DNA of 18,565 bases, taken from Aquiflexum sp041751335. Lineage in GTDB: Bacteria; Bacteroidota; Bacteroidia; Cytophagales; Cyclobacteriaceae. The notes below the pieces were generated by a model. The model was not told where the DNA came from. It searched no databases and worked only from the letters and a program-made list of their open reading frames with translations. Within the stretch, counting starts at the first letter, position 1; every line of letters starts with the position of its first letter. Both the position numbers and the translations under genes were made by a program. The stretch is from contig NZ_JBGSXS010000463.1 in NCBI RefSeq assembly GCF_041751335.1, positions 1 through 18,565 of the forward strand. The letters are read 5' to 3'. Below are positions 15,196 to 18,565 of this stretch, one piece after another.

Positions 15196-17460
15196 TTAAT
15201 CTTTATTCTGAGTTTTAAGTTTATCCAAAATACTTGCATGCACCCAATAGATATCCTGCTTACTCGTAAAGAATAAATACTTTCCATCTTGTGTCACAAA
15301 GGGGCAGAGTTCATGACCTTCTGTATTGATTAAGGCTCCCATATTATTGGCTGATGACCATTCTCCATTTTCACCCTTAAAGCTGATATACAAATCACCT
15401 TGACCAAACCCATCTGGCCTGATTGAGGAAAAAATGATATAGGACTTGTCAGGTGCTACAAAGGCATCAGCTTCATAATACTTGGTATTGATCCCATTTT
15501 CGAGTTTGACCGGTTTTTGATATTGACCTTTTAATAATTGGGAGCGAAATACTTCGTAATTTTTGCTGTCTTTTATCAAAAGGTTAAAATTTGATGCATA
15601 ATAAATGCTGCCATCTTTGCTAAAGGATATATAATATTCATTGGCTTTTGTATTAATCGGGGGGGCAACATTCACCGGTGTTGACCATTTTTTTTCTTGT
15701 CGTTCCACATACCAGATATCATAATCTTCCTTTTTCCCAGTTCCCGTTAAAGGCATGTCGGAAATAAAATAAAGCCTGTCTTCATCTGGTGAAAGCATAG
15801 GGTCATTGAAGCTGTATTGTGGATGTGTTAAAAGAACTTCAGCTTCCGTCCAAACCCCATTTAATAATTTTGAAACCCATACTTCTGCTATTCCATCAGT
15901 ATCAACACCAAAAAAGAACTCTTTACCATCCTTGGAAAAGACAGATCCAAATTCATGTCGTTCAGGTTTAGAAATTAAATGAGGTGCAAATTTCTCTGGT
16001 ACCGTTGTCGGTGGCTTAAGTCCAAAATAACTCATATTCTCATCTGATCCTGAACCTACATGCCCTAGTATTGATTCTGTAAGCTTTACAGGATCATAAA
16101 CTTTCCCATCCTTTAGGACCCATTCAACTTCCTGTATTCCCTTTGGATCACTTTCAAGATCAGCATTGAGAATGACCATATTAGCAATAAAGTTTTCTTG
16201 AATTATACCTCTATTGTTTAAATCTAAAAGTTTTGCTCCATTTGAAGTCATTACCTGAATGGCTTCTTCGGGTTTAAAGCCTGCCTCGATAAACAGTTCA
16301 TAATTCTTCTGGTCTCCGTAGCCAGGTAAATTATGTAAACCTGGATCAGGGCCAGCTGTTAACAAGCCACCTAATCTAAAGAATGCCAATTCATATGCCA
16401 TGGCTTGACTCAGCCATTTTTCTTTAAAGTACCAATTGTCTCCTTCTTCTTTCATTCTAGCTCGTCTTTCTTCATACAGACCAATATGGTATGGAGAAAG
16501 GGACTCAAGGTCGCGAGGTTCTGCTATACCTCTTGCCTGTGCTTCAAAAATCGAAAGTGTGGAAGAGATAGCAACATTTCGATCTATCAAGAGTTGGTGG
16601 ATTCTCCTTACTTCTTCTCCATCAATATCCAATTCCGATCTGAAATCTATACTGCCTGAACAAAGATCAATTTCTTTGCCTTCTGCATAATCATAACTAT
16701 GAATAAAGCCATGTTCAATCGCATCAATACCCAAGAGTGCTGCTTCCTCAAAAGTTGTAGCACATAAATGCCCAGTGACCTTAGCACCATATTTATGTGC
16801 TTCATTGATAACTATCTCCAAATCTTTTGGTCGGGTATGAAGGTAAACTTTAAACCATTTCGCCCCATTTTCAGCCCAGTATCGAATAGTATCACGTAGT
16901 TTTTCTTCATTATAAAATCGGATAAAATTCCCTTTTCCGGCAGGTCCCGTAATGTATGGACCGGAATTTATAATATCAGGCCCTGGCTGTAAACCTTTTT
17001 TAATTGCTTTGGCAATTTCGATTTCTTCTTTTGGGTTGCCAGTCCCACAAGTTTGAATAGTGGTTACACCTGCTGCGAGATAAAGTTTTGGTGAAGTATA
17101 AAGCATTGCCCCCTGTGGCAATCGCATATGATTATGGGTACCGACAATTCCTGGAATAACTATACGCCCAAATAAATCAATAACAAAAAAATCTTCTGGG
17201 ATGGCGACAGTTGATACATCCCCAACCTTTTCAATTTTATCATTTACAATCAAAATAGTTTGGGAATTTTTAACCGGTCCTCCAGTACCATCAATGATCT
17301 TGACGTTGCTTAAAGCTATTTTGTTCTTATCTGCATGGATAAATGACTTTAAGTAGTCAGAAATATCATTTACACGATTTTCATTTGTATTTTCATATTG
17401 CGCCAAAGAAGTCTGGGCTGTGGTCAAGATAATGGACAAAAAAAATAATAACTTTTTCAT
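15196..17460 (-). CDS. Secreted amidohydrolase fused to PD40 beta-propeller
   Basis: A 754-residue two-domain protein. A signal peptide spans about 1-20 (KKLLFFLSIILTTAQTSLA). Residues 45-460 are a metal-dependent amidohydrolase TIM barrel: H109-x-H111 in GTHNHM, K204 as a candidate carboxylated lysine in KWFKVYL, H231 in VTGHLCA, H250 in AIEHGFIHS and D372 in AGPDPG. Residues about 490-745 contain at least five PD40/TolB-like blades, each marked by a S/P-DG-type turn (for example FSKDGKEFFF, LSPDEDRLYFISD, FVTQDGKYLFF). The propeller may bind peptide, glycan or a partner protein. Related single-domain enzymes are imidazolonepropionase-like hydrolases and Xaa-Pro or cyclic-amide hydrolases. 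It heads the minus-strand cluster, with the cyclase gene 9 bases behind. Confidence 0.9.
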   Translation of the reverse strand: MKKLLFFLSIILTTAQTSLAQYENTNENRVNDISDYLKSFIHADKNKIALSNVKIIDGTGGPVKNSQTILIVNDKIEKVGDVSTVAIPEDFFVIDLFGRIVIPGIVGTHNHMRLPQGAMLYTSPKLYLAAGVTTIQTCGTGNPKEEIEIAKAIKKGLQPGPDIINSGPYITGPAGKGNFIRFYNEEKLRDTIRYWAENGAKWFKVYLHTRPKDLEIVINEAHKYGAKVTGHLCATTFEEAALLGIDAIEHGFIHSYDYAEGKEIDLCSGSIDFRSELDIDGEEVRRIHQLLIDRNVAISSTLSIFEAQARGIAEPRDLESLSPYHIGLYEERRARMKEEGDNWYFKEKWLSQAMAYELAFFRLGGLLTAGPDPGLHNLPGYGDQKNYELFIEAGFKPEEAIQVMTSNGAKLLDLNNRGIIQENFIANMVILNADLESDPKGIQEVEWVLKDGKVYDPVKLTESILGHVGSGSDENMSYFGLKPPTTVPEKFAPHLISKPERHEFGSVFSKDGKEFFFGVDTDGIAEVWVSKLLNGVWTEAEVLLTHPQYSFNDPMLSPDEDRLYFISDMPLTGTGKKEDYDIWYVERQEKKWSTPVNVAPPINTKANEYYISFSKDGSIYYASNFNLLIKDSKNYEVFRSQLLKGQYQKPVKLENGINTKYYEADAFVAPDKSYIIFSSIRPDGFGQGDLYISFKGENGEWSSANNMGALINTEGHELCPFVTQDGKYLFFTSKQDIYWVHASILDKLKTQNKD

Positions 17461-18080
17461 TGCTTTCCTTATAATAAATCAATTATGCTCCATCTTTCAT
17501 TCTGAATTTTCTTGAAGGCTTCAAATGCTGGACTTGTCTGTAAATTAGGTAAAAACAAGTCAAAAAAAAGAAGTTAATCGTTGAAAATAGCATTGTCATA
17601 TTTTTGTTTTGATGGTGTCAAGATAGGTGACTAGACCTGTTTTAATTTTGTATTTTTTGATAAAGTGGAGTTTAGCCTATTGCAAATAGATACTCCATGA
17701 TTAGAATTTTTTTATTTTCGGGAATCTTCTGAAAACCGCACTTTTTTACAGAATACAAGACTCTCAGTTTAAATTTTTTAAAATAAAAACTTTATTCACC
17801 TTTTCATCTGATATTCTATTTCTATGCCAATCAAAAACCCCCTTCAATCCTAATTGAAACCGGATATCCGGATTTAAATCATGATCACCGAACAATACTG
17901 ACCGCTGATGGTCAAAAAAAAACAATGTCTCCCATAAGGTAGTTGGTGTCATAACTCATCGTAACGAATATTAAATTCCTTTTGATTGGGAGGTTTAGTA
18001 GCTACACCTATTTGGGGGTCTCGATTGCCCACATCATGGGATGGTACCATAATCAATTTCTCATTAAAACATGAAATGTT
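17461..18080. other. 620-bp AT-rich spacer without convincing gene
   Basis: It lies between the divergent amidohydrolase and RadC genes and should hold both promoters, but no TAnnTTTG octamer with a TTTG partner was found. A two-part hairpin is at 17666-17697. A 62-codon minus frame at 17764-17952 and a few shorter ones have no recognisable features and are probably chance. Confidence 0.5.
17666..17697. repeat. Two-part inverted repeat (hairpin)
   Basis: TGGAGT at 17666-17671 pairs with ACTCCA at 17692-17697, and inside it CTATT at 17677-17681 pairs with AATAG at 17685-17689 around a three-base loop. The two stems are joined by an asymmetric internal loop. No T-run follows, so a terminator is unlikely; it might be a structured leader, an operator or a relic of mobile DNA. 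Confidence 0.4.
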
Positions 18081-18548
18081 ATGGAAACTTCAAACATCAA
18101 TTCCTTATCTCAGGATTCCGAAATCGAACTGTCAAATCGGTCCAAAGTCAGCCTTTCCCAATGTCCAAAAATTGCTTGCTCAAGACAGGCTTACAGTGTT
18201 TTGATTGAAGGATGGGACAAGGACAAAATAGAATTTTTGGAGCAATTCAAGGTCATGGTTTTGAACAAAGCAAACAGAGTAATCGGTGTACTGCTGTTGG
18301 GAACAGGAAGTGTGGCAGGTGTTACAGTGGATGTGAAACTGATCATGTTCACTGCCATGAAGAGTAATGCTTCCGGAATCATTATCAGCCACAACCATTC
18401 TTCGGGAAATCTGACACCTTCAAAACAGGACAAATTGCTGACCCAAAAAGTCAAAGAAGCAGGAGAAATTCTGGACCTTCCTTTACTAGATCACATTATT
18501 GTAACCCAAGAAGGATATTTTTCCTTTTCGGATGAAGGGCTGCTTTAG
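18081..18548 (+). CDS. RadC-like JAB-domain protein
   Basis: A 155-residue protein of the short Bacteroidota RadC group (DUF2466/JAB). The JAMM metalloprotease-type motif is intact: H104-x-H106-x7-S114-x2-D117 in SHNHSSGNLTPSKQD, with E54 ahead of the QFKVMVLN strand as the likely fourth residue. Typical RadC proteins carry an N-terminal helix-hairpin-helix region; this one has only about 35 polar residues before the JAB fold. Despite the name, a DNA-repair role for RadC is not supported in well-studied bacteria; short copies are frequent on integrative and conjugative elements. The ATG at 18081 is preceded in frame by a TGA at 18072-18074, so no longer form is possible. A terminator overlaps its end. 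Confidence 0.9.
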   Translation: METSNINSLSQDSEIELSNRSKVSLSQCPKIACSRQAYSVLIEGWDKDKIEFLEQFKVMVLNKANRVIGVLLLGTGSVAGVTVDVKLIMFTAMKSNASGIIISHNHSSGNLTPSKQDKLLTQKVKEAGEILDLPLLDHIIVTQEGYFSFSDEGLL

Positions 18549-18559
18549 GCCCTTTTTTT
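18535..18559 (+). terminator. Intrinsic terminator after RadC-like gene
   Basis: AAGGGC at 18535-18540 pairs with GCCCTT at 18549-18554 around an eight-base loop, and the stem runs into a stretch of T residues up to 18559. The stop codon (18546-18548) lies in the loop. This is the clearest Rho-independent terminator in the window and shows the RadC gene is the last of its transcript. Confidence 0.8.
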
Positions 18560-18565
18560 AAGCAG

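Noticed and set aside
17764..17952. 62-codon minus frame in the large spacer
   Set aside because: No motif, signal peptide or neighbour linkage was seen; the frame is short enough for chance in AT-rich DNA.

Overview
This is an AT-rich bacterial chromosomal segment from a member of the Bacteroidota, probably a Cytophagales/Cyclobacteriaceae-like marine or soil organism. The evidence is indirect: signal peptides end in A-Q or G-Q, Shine-Dalgarno sequences are essentially absent, a short stand-alone RadC/JAB protein is present, and several families are typical of that phylum (CBM9/DUF5916-like leader, PD40 propeller fusions, AraC regulators with seven membrane helices). No rRNA, tRNA, CRISPR array or intact transposase was seen.

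Layout. 1-496 (minus): 5' part of an NAD-dependent epimerase/dehydratase cut by the window edge. 714-920 (plus): remnant of a secreted CBM9/DUF5916-type protein. 940-5846 (plus): a run of housekeeping and accessory genes comprising two adjacent SAM methyltransferases, a PNPOx-like flavin split-barrel protein, a Crp/Fnr-type regulator with a TTG start, a DUF4406 nucleoside-deoxyribosyltransferase-like protein overlapping a NudK-type Nudix hydrolase, a VOC metalloenzyme-fold protein and a secreted member of the putative glycolipid-binding family (DUF1089/PF06475). 6004-9066 (minus): an AraC regulator, an aldo/keto reductase paired with an NTF2-like lipoprotein, and a small outer-membrane beta-barrel protein bracketed by an exact 18-bp direct repeat. 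9684-11330 (plus): a type-B carboxylesterase with an unusual C-terminal membrane anchor. 11508-17460 (minus): a compact four-gene cluster of amidohydrolase-PD40 fusion, cyclase (kynurenine-formamidase-like), seven-helix membrane AraC regulator and beta-lactamase-fold serine hydrolase. 18081-18548 (plus): RadC-like JAB protein ending in a clear intrinsic terminator.

How it fits together. The most system-like part is 9684-17460. It holds four predicted hydrolases, three of them with signal peptides, around a membrane-embedded AraC-type regulator that could read an envelope signal directly. A reasonable inference is envelope or periplasmic breakdown of an amide- or ester-containing small molecule: the amidohydrolase and cyclase act on cyclic amides, imides or formamides, while the serine hydrolase and esterase act on esters, amides or peptides. 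The substrate cannot be named from sequence. Elsewhere the genes form short pairs with no single pathway, separated by gene-remnant-bearing spacers that suggest past rearrangement.
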